A stretch of 64,000 nucleotides of DNA from contig JAMPFT010000014.1 of assembly GCA_023664305.1 (NCBI GenBank), positions 1 to 64,000 of the forward strand, read 5' to 3'. Origin of the DNA: a bacterium (GTDB lineage: Bacteria > Bacillota > Clostridia > Lachnospirales > Lachnospiraceae). The position numbers and the translations under genes are program-made. Under the pieces are notes generated by a model, which saw only the letters and a program-made list of their open reading frames with translations, did no database searches and was not told the DNA's origin. Below are positions 34,757 to 42,621 of the stretch, piece after piece (within the stretch, counting starts at the first letter, position 1; each line of letters begins with the position of its first letter).

Positions 34757-36424
34757 TCAGTGCCGGGAATACTGCTTTTCCTCTTTTGCACACAGATATT
34801 CCCGTACATCGGTCTTTCGTATGATCTGCCGCAGAGGAAGGATGCGCGACGGCGGCACGGACAATTCGTCCACGCCCATGGCAAGAAATTCCGCCGTCAT
34901 TTCCCCGTCCGCTCCAAGCTCCCCGCAGATCGCGACTCTGATCCCTGCGGCATGCGCGTTTTCCACCGTCATGCGGATCAAGCGCAGTACGGCGGGATGC
35001 CTCGGGTCATAGGCGCTCCGGGAACCGGCGCTCTGTCTGTCGGCGGCCAGTGTATACTGGGTCAGATCGTTGGTCCCGATGCTGAAAAAGTCAACCTCTT
35101 TCGCAAGTTCCCTGCTCATCATCACAGCAGCAGGTGTCTCGATCATAATTCCCTGTTTGGGCAGGCCGTAAGGGATTCCCTCCGCCGCAAGGCCTGCCTT
35201 CACCTCTTCCAGGACGGCTCTGATCTGTCCTATCTCCTCAAGCCCCGTGATCATGGGATACATAATCCCGATATTTCCAAAAACGCTGGCCCGCAGCAGC
35301 GCACGCAGCTGTGTTTTAAAAATTTCCGGTCTGGCAAGGCAAAGCCGGATGCCGCGGCATCCGAGAGCCGGATTTTCCTCCTGTTTTAGGTTTAAATAAT
35401 CACATTTTTTATCGGCGCCGAGGTCCAGGGTGCGGATGATAACTTCTCCCGTTTCCATCGCTTCCGCCGCTGCCCTGTAAACGGCAAACTGTTCCTCTTC
35501 CGTCGGAAAGCCGTTTCTTCCAAGATAGAGGAACTCGCTTCTGAAAAGGCCGATGCCGCCCGCGTCGTTCCGGACGGCATCCTCCACGTCCGCGATGCTT
35601 CCGACATTTGCGTACAGCGCCATTCTCCTTCCGTCCCGCGTTATGTTATCCTTTCCTCTCAGCTCCTGCAGCTGTCTTTCCCGCGTCAGCGCTTCTTCCC
35701 GCTGCGCACGAAACCGCGCCAGAAGCTCCTCCTCCGGCTCCACATAAAACAGTCCTTCCCCGCCGTCCACAATGCCGGTCTTTCCGTCTATTTCTTCCTT
35801 CCACGGCGTCTGCATCCCCACGATAACGGGAATCCCCATGGTTCTCGCAAGGATAGCCGTATGGGAATATCCGGATCCCTGCACGGTCACAAGGGCGGAC
35901 ACCTTTTTTCTGTCCGTCCGTACCGTCTCCGACGGCGTCAGATCCTCGGCCGCCAGTATCACCGGCTCCCCCGCATCCTCCGGGCTGTCAGACGTCCCCT
36001 GCAAAAGTCCCAGGAGTCTTTCGCTTACATCCTTCACATCCGCCGCCCTGGCCCGCACATAATTGTCCTCCATGGCGGCAAACCGGCCTGCAATCGCTTC
36101 CCCTGCGGCGGACACCGCATACTCTGCGTTCATCAGGCCGTCCCGCACGGTTTTTTCCACCGCCTCATTATAGTCGCTGTCCTCCAATATCATCCGGTGC
36201 GACTCAAATATAGCGGCCGCCTCTCCTCCGATCTCTTTTCTGACTTTCTGGTACAGTTCTTCCAACTGCGCCAACGCTTTCTGACGGGCTTCCCGGTATC
36301 TTGTAAGCTCGGCGTCTGCGTCCCGGACCTTTTCTTCGGAAATCCGGCGCGGTTTTTTCCGGTAAAGCCGGATTCTGCCGATCGCGATACCGGCAGACAC
36401 ACTCTCTCCTCTGTATACCTGCAT
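34757..36424 (-). CDS. ptsI: Phosphoenolpyruvate-protein phosphotransferase (PTS enzyme I)
   Basis: Starts the PTS phosphate chain by moving phosphate from PEP to HPr. The phosphorylated His188 is in GSGYSHTAILAR, and the PEP-domain Cys500 is in ICGELGADGEMTAEFLAMG. It has 555 aa, normal for enzyme I. GSGYSHTA differs from the usual GGRTSHSA, which is common in clostridial homologues used with specialised PTS. It lies 43 bp after fruK, so fructose use is the likely context, yet no HPr or EII gene is in this window. Confidence 0.92.
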   Translation of the reverse strand: MQVYRGESVSAGIAIGRIRLYRKKPRRISEEKVRDADAELTRYREARQKALAQLEELYQKVRKEIGGEAAAIFESHRMILEDSDYNEAVEKTVRDGLMNAEYAVSAAGEAIAGRFAAMEDNYVRARAADVKDVSERLLGLLQGTSDSPEDAGEPVILAAEDLTPSETVRTDRKKVSALVTVQGSGYSHTAILARTMGIPVIVGMQTPWKEEIDGKTGIVDGGEGLFYVEPEEELLARFRAQREEALTRERQLQELRGKDNITRDGRRMALYANVGSIADVEDAVRNDAGGIGLFRSEFLYLGRNGFPTEEEQFAVYRAAAEAMETGEVIIRTLDLGADKKCDYLNLKQEENPALGCRGIRLCLARPEIFKTQLRALLRASVFGNIGIMYPMITGLEEIGQIRAVLEEVKAGLAAEGIPYGLPKQGIMIETPAAVMMSRELAKEVDFFSIGTNDLTQYTLAADRQSAGSRSAYDPRHPAVLRLIRMTVENAHAAGIRVAICGELGADGEMTAEFLAMGVDELSVPPSRILPLRQIIRKTDVREYLCAKEEKQYSRH

Positions 36425-36467
36425 CCTTAATTCCTTTCCCTCTCCGGCGCTGCGCCTGTTCTTGCCG

Positions 36468-37388
36468 TCACTGTATTCTCCCGGCTTTCACCTCTGTGTA
36501 CAGTTCCCTGATCTCATCTGCCCCGGCAAATCCGTCTGAATACGCGCTTGCGCTGCCTGCCGCCACACCCATACTCAGGGCGTGAAGATAATCGCCTTTT
36601 TCCAGCCACCCCGCCAAAAAGCCCGCCGCCATGGAATCGCCTGCGCCCACACTGTTTTTCAGCTCTCCCTTCGGCACAAAGGCCCTGTATACGGCGCCGT
36701 CCTCCGCAATCAGTACCGCTCCCTCTCCGGCCATGGAAATCAGCACATTGCGCGCTCCCATCTCCTGCAGCTTTTTCCCGTAAGGTATCACACTGTCATC
36801 CGGCGGCAGCTCCACGTCAAACAGCTCTCCCACCTCATGGTGGTTCGGTTTGATCAAAAACGGCCGGTACTCCAGCGTCTTCAGCAGCAGATTTTTCGTG
36901 GCGTCTACCACTGTCTGCAGCCGCCTGTCCCGCAGCCCGGCAAGGATGTCCCGGTAAATACCGTCCGGCACGGACGCCGGAGCGCTTCCCGAAAGGAACA
37001 GGACATCTCCATCCTGCAGTTTTCTTAATCTCCGCATCAATGCCTCCCTGTCCTCCCCGCGGATTTCAGGCCCCCGGCCGTTGACCTCCGTTCCCTCCAC
37101 CGATTTCAGTTTGAAGTTGATTCGCGAAAACCCGTCCCGCAAATGTATCATTTCGGATTTTATCCCGGTCTCCTGCAGGCGGCGGACGATCTCCTCCCCC
37201 GTAAATCCCGCCGTAAAACCGAGCGCAATGCTGTCAAACCCGAGGTTTTTTAACACCGCTGACACGTTGATCCCTTTTCCTCCCGGCGCAAGCACCTCCG
37301 ACTCGGTTCTGTTCGTCCGTCCCGGCCTGAAATCATCCACGGAAACGATATAATCCAGAGAAGGATTTAATGTGACCGTATATATCAT
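36468..37388 (-). CDS. fruK: 1-phosphofructokinase
   Basis: PfkB-family kinase that phosphorylates fructose 1-phosphate to the 1,6-bisphosphate. N-terminal TVTLNPSLDYIV, the APGGKGINVS sugar-binding signature and the catalytic Asp251 in NSVGAGDSMAAGF are all typical of FruK and LacC-type kinases. 306 aa. Tagatose 6-phosphate kinase is the main alternative; the linkage to ptsI favours fructose. The ribosome site is weak (GGAA). A bidirectional terminator separates it from hpf. Confidence 0.88.
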   Translation of the reverse strand: MIYTVTLNPSLDYIVSVDDFRPGRTNRTESEVLAPGGKGINVSAVLKNLGFDSIALGFTAGFTGEEIVRRLQETGIKSEMIHLRDGFSRINFKLKSVEGTEVNGRGPEIRGEDREALMRRLRKLQDGDVLFLSGSAPASVPDGIYRDILAGLRDRRLQTVVDATKNLLLKTLEYRPFLIKPNHHEVGELFDVELPPDDSVIPYGKKLQEMGARNVLISMAGEGAVLIAEDGAVYRAFVPKGELKNSVGAGDSMAAGFLAGWLEKGDYLHALSMGVAAGSASAYSDGFAGADEIRELYTEVKAGRIQ

Positions 37389-37462
37389 TTTCTTTTTTCC
37401 GTTCCTGAATTTATTTTGTACAAAGCATTCTTCCCCGCCATGATAAAATTTCCCTTAAGATA

Positions 37463-37505
37463 AAATACACCGGAAAGGAAATACTGTCCTTTTCCGGTGT
37501 ATTTT
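37463..37505. terminator. Bidirectional terminator between hpf and fruK
   Basis: AAAATACACCGGAAAGGA pairs with TCCTTTTCCGGTGTATTTT, with an A run on one side and a T run on the other. It lies 29 bp past the hpf stop. Confidence 0.88.
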
Positions 37506-37533
37506 CACTGACCGTTTCTGATTTTGCGGAAAG

Positions 37534-38061
37534 CTATACTTCCGGCTCAATCAATCCGTAAGTATCGCCCTTTCTCTTGTACACCACATTGACCTGATCC
37601 GTCTCGGCGTTAATAAACACATAGAAATTATGTCCCAACAGCTCCATCTGGATACATGCGTCTTCCGGATACATGGGCTTAATGTCAAACTTCTTGCTTC
37701 GGACGATCTTAATCTCCTCGTCGTCCATGTAAGTATTTTCCACATACATCTTGCTGAAATCGCCGGGCGTCTGCTGCTTGTCCACAATCTTATTTTTGTA
37801 TTTCTTCAGCTGTCTCTCAATAATCTCTTCAACCAGGTCAATGGATACATACATATCGTTGCTTACCTGTTCGGAACGGATGATGTTCCCCTTGACGGGA
37901 ATCGTCACTTCAATCTTCTGGCGCTCCTTCTCCACGCTCAGAGTGACATGGGCCTCCGTGTCGGAATTGAAATACTTTTCCAGCTTACCGATCTTTTCTT
38001 CTACTGCGGATTTCAGGCCGGGCGTGACTTCAATGTTTCTTCCTACGATAATAAATTTCAT
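37534..38061 (-). CDS. hpf: Long-form ribosome hibernation promoting factor
   Basis: A 175-aa protein that binds the 30S decoding site and joins 70S ribosomes into inactive 100S dimers in stationary phase. The N-terminal HPF/RaiA domain (MKFIIVGRNIEVTPGLKSAV, about residues 1-100) and the C-terminal dimerisation domain (IVRSKKFDIKPMYPEDACIQ, HNFYVFINAETDQVNVVYKR) mark the long form. It has its own promoter and terminator, so it is monocistronic. Confidence 0.95.
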   Translation of the reverse strand: MKFIIVGRNIEVTPGLKSAVEEKIGKLEKYFNSDTEAHVTLSVEKERQKIEVTIPVKGNIIRSEQVSNDMYVSIDLVEEIIERQLKKYKNKIVDKQQTPGDFSKMYVENTYMDDEEIKIVRSKKFDIKPMYPEDACIQMELLGHNFYVFINAETDQVNVVYKRKGDTYGLIEPEV

Positions 38062-38095
38062 GCTATCATCCCCTTCGCTTGTTTATTGTATAAGC

Positions 38096-38125
38096 ATTAT
38101 AACATATTTACATTGGGTTATGCAA
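38096..38125 (-). promoter_or_regulatory. hpf promoter
   Basis: Minus-strand TTGCAT (38120-38125), 18-bp spacer, perfect TATAAT (38096-38101), 35 bp before the ATG. Confidence 0.75.
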
Positions 38126-38275
38126 CAATTTAGCTAATTTTTTCCATGTTTTTGACATCGAATCTGTCGGCAAAAAATTTCCATTTTTCGACAATAAATG
38201 ATTTTTATCACATTTTCACAAAACAGGCGTTCCGATTTTGCTCCGTTTCGAATAGATTCCTCTCCGGCAAAAAAC

Positions 38276-38346
38276 TGTGGAAATTGTGCATAACTCCGTG
38301 TATAAGTTGCTTTCGGCCTGTTTTCAGGCTTTTTAGATGTGGATAA
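38276..38346 (-). promoter_or_regulatory. Cluster of DnaA-box-like sites
   Basis: All in one orientation: TGTGGAAAT (38276), TGTGCATAA (38285), CGTGTATAA (38297) and a perfect TGTGGATAA (38338), the complement of TTATCCACA. AT-rich DNA follows. No dnaA, dnaN or rpmH is near, so a titration or regulatory cluster is more likely than oriC. Confidence 0.45.
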
Positions 38347-38525
38347 CTTTTTTCTTTCCGCAATTTTTTCCCCGGCGTTTTTCCGCTTTCTTTTTATCTT
38401 TGTCTATTTTGTACAAGCGTCGAAAAAAGAACCGGCTTTCACGGCAAACAAATTATTTGATAACTTAACGTTTTTTTATCAGTTGTGCCGTATTTCCCGT
38501 AAAAAAGCGTCCTGTCGGACACTTA

Positions 38526-38546
38526 GAAGAATGCTTCGCATTCTTC
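38526..38546. repeat. Perfect 8-bp hairpin with a CTTCG loop
   Basis: GAAGAATG-CTTCG-CATTCTTC. It is preceded by GGACACTTAGAA, resembling the border motif of the hairpin clusters at 17.1 and 27.5 kb. Confidence 0.5.
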
Positions 38547-38574
38547 CCTTGCTGCGACGTAATTTCCTATGGGA

Positions 38575-38603
38575 TAAAAAAGCCGCGTCCGATTGGACGC
38601 GGC
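38575..38603 (-). terminator. Terminator of the NlpC/P60 gene
   Basis: A perfect 9-bp stem, GCCGCGTCC/GGACGCGGC (38582-38603), followed on the minus strand by TTTTTT, 17 bp past the stop. Confidence 0.92.
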
Positions 38604-38619
38604 CTCTTTACTCTGTCAT

Positions 38620-39813
38620 TTAGAAAATTCTCCTGATCGCCAGAATCTTTCTGTAATCTGCTTTGGAAACGATGATTCCCACTCTTTTGTTGGATGCGTG
38701 AACAATCTGTCCGTCTCCGATATACAACGCCACATGGCCGGAATAACAGATCAGGTCGCCCGGCTGCGCGTTCTCCAGTCCGTCCACCGCATATCCCTGC
38801 GAGCGGTCCGATGCGGAGGAATGCGGCAGGCTTACGCCGAAATTCGCATACACGCTCATGACAAAGCCGGAACAGTCCGCACCGTTGGTCAGGCTGGTGC
38901 CGCCGTACACATAAGGATTCCCCACAAACTGAAGCGCATATTCCGCAACCGCTACTCCCATCTCGCTGCCCTCGCCTACCGTATAGGTGACGGGCGTCTG
39001 ATCCGATTTATTGGAATTGCTCTTGGCCGCCTTCGCAGCCGCAGCCTCCCTGGCTTTCTTCCGCTCCTGCTCCTCTTTGGCAAGACGGGCCTTTTCCTCT
39101 TCCCTGGATTCCGCCTGTACAAATTCGCTGTGAAGCACTACATAATCCTTGGATACCCAGCCGATACCTTCCTCAACGTCCACCTTCACCCAGCCGTCCG
39201 TCTCGTCCAGCACCAAAAGCTCCTCCGCCTCCGGCACCATTCCAATGATGGCGCATTCCGTCGAGGGTTCCTTTCTGACAAACAGAGTCTGCGTATCCAC
39301 GGTAGCGATTCTCGTGCCCACTCTTCTGGCAATCTCCACCGCATCCTCTCCGGTGACGCAGTACTCGCCCTTCACATACCCGGTCACATTGCCGGATGTG
39401 ATCTGATACCAGCCGTTCTCCTCCGCGATAAAGGTTCCCACGGAGTTATTGTAAAGCTTCCCCAGAATTTCTCCCTCTTCGCTGGGAAGGCTTCTGACGT
39501 TCACATACTTACTGACCTGAGCGATGACGAGATTGCGGAACAGCTCCTCCTCCGTTGGCTCCTCCGGGGACGCTGCCAACGCTGCGGTCTCCCCGTCTAT
39601 GTTGATCCATTCGATGATAGACTCTATCGGAATCGTCGTCTGCTCGGAAACCTCCTCCAGACTGCTCCCTCTGGAAACAATCAGTCCGATACCGCCGCTG
39701 GGTAATACCGAGTCAGTGCCGGAACCGAGAGCATTGGCAGTAAGGCTCATACAGGAAAAAGCCGTAGCCGCCGCCAAAGCATATGCAGTTGCTTTTACTG
39801 TTTTGTATCTCAT
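38620..39813 (-). CDS. Secreted NlpC/P60 endopeptidase with SH3 domains
   Basis: A 397-aa exported cell-wall hydrolase. Signal peptide (YALAAATAFSCMSLTANALG), then two bacterial SH3 domains (KYVNVRSLPSEEGEILGKLY; TRIATVDTQTLFVRKEPSTE), an Ala/Lys/Glu-rich coiled linker, and a C-terminal NlpC/P60 domain with Cys314 (DCSGF), His360 (GHVAL) and His372. It cuts gamma-D-Glu to diamino-acid bonds in peptidoglycan stems. The ATG at 39813 has AGGAG 8 nt upstream and starts the signal peptide; the longer frame does not. Own promoter and terminator. Confidence 0.92.
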   Translation of the reverse strand: MRYKTVKATAYALAAATAFSCMSLTANALGSGTDSVLPSGGIGLIVSRGSSLEEVSEQTTIPIESIIEWINIDGETAALAASPEEPTEEELFRNLVIAQVSKYVNVRSLPSEEGEILGKLYNNSVGTFIAEENGWYQITSGNVTGYVKGEYCVTGEDAVEIARRVGTRIATVDTQTLFVRKEPSTECAIIGMVPEAEELLVLDETDGWVKVDVEEGIGWVSKDYVVLHSEFVQAESREEEKARLAKEEQERKKAREAAAAKAAKSNSNKSDQTPVTYTVGEGSEMGVAVAEYALQFVGNPYVYGGTSLTNGADCSGFVMSVYANFGVSLPHSSASDRSQGYAVDGLENAQPGDLICYSGHVALYIGDGQIVHASNKRVGIIVSKADYRKILAIRRIF

Positions 39814-39924
39814 TCTTACACTCCTGCGCGCCGCAGACGGACATCCCCGGCGCCGCGCCAATCCGTAATCCGAAAATCTTCAGACATCTCTTCATATGTT
39901 ACAAATTTATTACATCCTTTAACA

Positions 39925-39953
39925 AATATAGCACGCTCTCCCGGTTTTGTCAA
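39925..39953 (-). promoter_or_regulatory. Promoter of the NlpC/P60 gene
   Basis: Minus-strand TTGACA (39948-39953), 17-bp spacer, TATATT (39925-39930). The leader is about 105 nt; I could not match it to a c-di-AMP riboswitch, which often precedes such genes. Confidence 0.7.
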
Positions 39954-40022
39954 CAGGCAAAGAAAATCCGTTAAAATTTTGATTTTCCGCGTATTTCCGC
40001 CGTTTTCCCGCGATTGGAAAAA

Positions 40023-40052
40023 GGAACCGCCAAAATTGACGGTTCCTTTTTT
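40023..40052. terminator. Bidirectional terminator after trxB
   Basis: GGAACCG at 40023 pairs with CGGTTCC ending at 40046, with A and T runs on the two sides. It lies 50 bp past the trxB stop. Confidence 0.85.
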
Positions 40053-40095
40053 TCCAAAAAATATTTCGGATTTCTTAATAAATTAACACAACAAA

Positions 40096-41016
40096 TTAAA
40101 AATTCCGTTTTTCCCTGCAGAAGTTTCCCGCCGCCACCGCCGCGTTGGCTCCGTCCGCCACTGCCGTGACGATCTGCCTGAGCGGCTTCTTTCTTATATC
40201 CCCGGCGACATACAGTCCGGGCAGCGTTGTGGCGCAGTCTTCGCCCGCCAGCACATATCCGTCCCCGTCGCAATTCGCCAATCCGCGCGCCAGCTCCGTG
40301 GCGGGACGGATGCCTACCGCCACAAAAAGACCGGAAACCTCCAGCTCAAAGAATTCATCCGTTTTTTTCCTTCTCACACGGAGCCCTTCTACACTTTCCG
40401 TCCCCAGAATTTCCTCCACCGCACAGCTGTACAGGATCTCCACATTCTCCAGCCTGCTCAGCTCCTCCTGCAGTATCGCGGCTCCCCGCAGCTCGTCTCT
40501 TCTGTGGATCAGGTACACCCTGCTGCAGATTCCCGCCAGATAAACGGCGTCCTCCAGGGCCACGTCCCCGCCGCCGACTACTGCCACCGTCTTTCCTCTG
40601 AAAAACGCCCCGTCGCAGGTAGCGCAGTACGACACCCCTCTGCCGGAAAGCTCCGCCTCTCCCGGCACGCCCAACAGCGCATGAACCGCCCCGGAGGCGA
40701 GGATAACGGTCTTTGCCTCCAGTTCCCCGGAATCCGTCTTCACTTTCTTGATCCCGTCCCGATCCTCAAGCGCCAGAGCCTCCGCCTCCAAAAACTCCAC
40801 GCCCAGTCTGTCCGCGTGTTCCCGAAACTTCACGCCGAGATCAAATCCGTTGCTTCCCGGCAGTCCCGGATAATTATCCACTTCATAGGTATTTAACACC
40901 TGTCCGCCGCTCATGGGCGCCTTTTCCAGAACCACAAGCCGCAGTCCCGCCCTCTTTCCGTAGATTGCCGCAGTCAGTCCCGCCGGCCCGGACCCTATAA
41001 TGATCAAATCATACAT
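40096..41016 (-). CDS. trxB: Thioredoxin reductase family protein
   Basis: A 306-aa flavoprotein. FAD motif GSGPAG at 8-13, the redox pair Cys131-Ala-Thr-Cys134 (SYCATCDG), NAD(P)H motif GGGDVALE and C-terminal GLYVAGDI. It passes electrons from NAD(P)H, or ferredoxin in some clostridia, to thioredoxin. The ATG at 41016 has GAGGTG 6 nt upstream, and upstream extensions lack the Rossmann start. Its leader begins near the structured element at 41131-41249. No trxA gene is visible. Confidence 0.92.
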   Translation of the reverse strand: MYDLIIIGSGPAGLTAAIYGKRAGLRLVVLEKAPMSGGQVLNTYEVDNYPGLPGSNGFDLGVKFREHADRLGVEFLEAEALALEDRDGIKKVKTDSGELEAKTVILASGAVHALLGVPGEAELSGRGVSYCATCDGAFFRGKTVAVVGGGDVALEDAVYLAGICSRVYLIHRRDELRGAAILQEELSRLENVEILYSCAVEEILGTESVEGLRVRRKKTDEFFELEVSGLFVAVGIRPATELARGLANCDGDGYVLAGEDCATTLPGLYVAGDIRKKPLRQIVTAVADGANAAVAAGNFCREKRNF

Positions 41017-41130
41017 GTCTGTCACCTCTGTACCCGCTCCGCGGGCCTGTATTCTACTGTTCTCAGTTCCCTCTCCGTCCATGTTATCCCGCCGCTGTTC
41101 GCAAAGCCTGAAAATAACTAACTTCCCGGC

Positions 41131-41249
41131 AGGCCCCGGTTCCTCTGCGGACACGTTTGCACTCGGGTCGGCACATAACGGACGCTAAGCTCGAAAGTAC
41201 CTCGCCAAGCGCCGATGCGCCTTTACGGTCCGCAGAGGAACCGGGGCCT
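41131..41249. repeat. Structured repeat element, copy A
   Basis: A 119-nt element closed by a perfect 22-bp inverted repeat (41131-41152 with 41228-41249; inner end GCGGAC/GTCCGC) around a 75-nt core. The core matches copy B (46308-46382) at 72 of 75 positions. The stems of A and B differ at six pairs, five of which keep pairing by double change. It lies between the divergent trxB and SDR genes. The strand is unknown. Confidence 0.85.
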
Positions 41250-41410
41250 ACAGAAAGCCGGTATTTTGCACGGTGTATGGTCGGTCACTTTCAGTATAAC
41301 AACACCTCTCCGTAAAAGCAAGTTGTGAACGGGCGGGGACTGTGATAAAATAGGGACGAGGGTAATGCACACAGAATCTGAATGCGCACGCCGCAGCAAA
41401 GGAGATTTCC

Positions 41411-42139
41411 ATGAACACAAACCGAATGACCGCTCTGATCACCGGCGCTTCCCGGGGGATCGGACGCGCAGCGGCAGCCGAATTTGCCGCCGCAGGATAC
41501 GATCTCTTCCTCACCTGTTCAAAATCACTGGCGGCGCTAAAAGATCTGGCCGCCGGACTGAGCGCCGAACATCATATCCGCTGCCAGGCCTTTCAGACCG
41601 ACATGGGGTGCGAAGAGGATGTACTCCGCCTCTTTCAGGAAATCAAAACGCTGGATGTGCTGGTAAACAATGCCGGCATCTCCCACATCGGGCTGTTGAG
41701 CGACATGACCTCCGAAGAATGGCATCGGGTGATGGCCGTCAATCTGGACTCCTGCTTTTATACCTGTAGGGCGGCCATTCCTCTGATGCTGCAAAGGCAC
41801 AGCGGCAGAATCGTCAACGTCTCTTCGGTCTGGGGCGCTCAGGGCGCTTCCATGGAGGTGGCTTATTCCGCCTCCAAGGGCGGCGTGAACGCTTTTACCC
41901 GCGCCTTAGCCAAGGAGCTGGCCCCCAGCGGGATTCAGGTAAACGCCGTTTCCTGCGGCGTCATCGACACCGCTATGAACGGCTGCCTGTCGCCGGAGGA
42001 TCTGCAGGCTCTGCGCTCGGAAATCCCCGCCGACAGATTTGGCACCGCCCGGGAGGCCGCCCGGCTGATCCTGCAGACCGCGCAGGCCCCGGAATATATG
42101 ACCGGCCAGATTATAACGATAGACGGCGGATGGTATTGA
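41411..42139 (+). CDS. SDR-family oxidoreductase (FabG-like)
   Basis: A 242-aa short-chain dehydrogenase. NAD(P) motif TGASRGIG (11-18), NNAG (86-89), catalytic Ser139, Tyr152 and Lys156 in YSASK, and a C-terminal ITIDGGW. It resembles 3-oxoacyl-ACP reductase and related SDRs; the substrate cannot be named. The ATG at 41411 follows AAAGGAG. Monocistronic and divergent from trxB, not in a fatty-acid cluster. Confidence 0.85.
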   Translation: MNTNRMTALITGASRGIGRAAAAEFAAAGYDLFLTCSKSLAALKDLAAGLSAEHHIRCQAFQTDMGCEEDVLRLFQEIKTLDVLVNNAGISHIGLLSDMTSEEWHRVMAVNLDSCFYTCRAAIPLMLQRHSGRIVNVSSVWGAQGASMEVAYSASKGGVNAFTRALAKELAPSGIQVNAVSCGVIDTAMNGCLSPEDLQALRSEIPADRFGTAREAARLILQTAQAPEYMTGQIITIDGGWY

Positions 42140-42268
42140 CCCTCCGCCGTCTCTTTGACCTCACCCGCTTTGTCTCGCGAATTTTCTTAACGTCTCCCGG
42201 ATTCCTGCCGGTTTTTTCTTTGCGTTCTCCGCCTTTCCGATCTCACCGCAAAAGTCTTCTTTCGCCGC

Positions 42269-42535
42269 TTACGTCAGCTTTTCCTTCTCCTCTTCCAAAA
42301 CCGCCCTGACGTCCGTATCCGGCACGAGAGAATCCACAATCTTCTGCATCTCGTCCTTGCTCTTTGCATCCCTGCATCTCATCAGCAGATGCTCCTTGTC
42401 CGTCTCGCTTAAGGACGCATAGCTCTTCATGGCAGGCTCGTTCATCGCCAGCGCGAAGCCAACCCCCGCGGGCAGCCCCTGCAGCCCGAAGCCGTCTCCG
42501 CTTTCACCGTTTATATCCATTCCGCCGATATCCAC
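42269..42535 (-). CDS. Hypothetical 88-aa protein
   Basis: The GTG start at 42535 has GAAGGGG 8 nt upstream. A Gly-rich N-terminus (DIGGMDINGESGDGFGLQGL) and the segment FALAMNEPAMKSYASLSETD are followed by a helical half (LLMRCRDAKSKDEMQKIVDS). I have an impression of similar small proteins in Lachnospiraceae with a NEPAM...LSE core, but know no function. No signal or membrane segment. It lies just after the TPR protein in the same direction. Confidence 0.6.
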   Translation of the reverse strand: MDIGGMDINGESGDGFGLQGLPAGVGFALAMNEPAMKSYASLSETDKEHLLMRCRDAKSKDEMQKIVDSLVPDTDVRAVLEEEKEKLT

Positions 42536-42621
42536 TTTGCACACCCCTTCTTTCCGACAGTAATTTTTCTCATGTCGGAATCAGTGTGTGCGAAAAAGGA
42601 TAAAAATATGCATCTTAAAAG

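Noticed and set aside
34476-34793. 105-codon minus-strand frame overlapping the start of the M23 gene
   Set aside because: It overlaps the peptidase in another frame and lacks a family match; the peptidase has the better ribosome site and motifs.
38276-38346. Chromosomal origin oriC
   Set aside because: No dnaA, dnaN, recF, gyrB or rpmH in the window, and only one perfect DnaA box.
39814-39924. c-di-AMP (ydaO) riboswitch before the NlpC/P60 gene
   Set aside because: Such genes often have one, but I could not find its conserved core in the short leader.
41131-41249. Integron attC site or ordinary terminator
   Set aside because: No integrase or attC core sequences, the 75-nt conserved loop is too long and too conserved for a terminator, and no T run follows on either strand.
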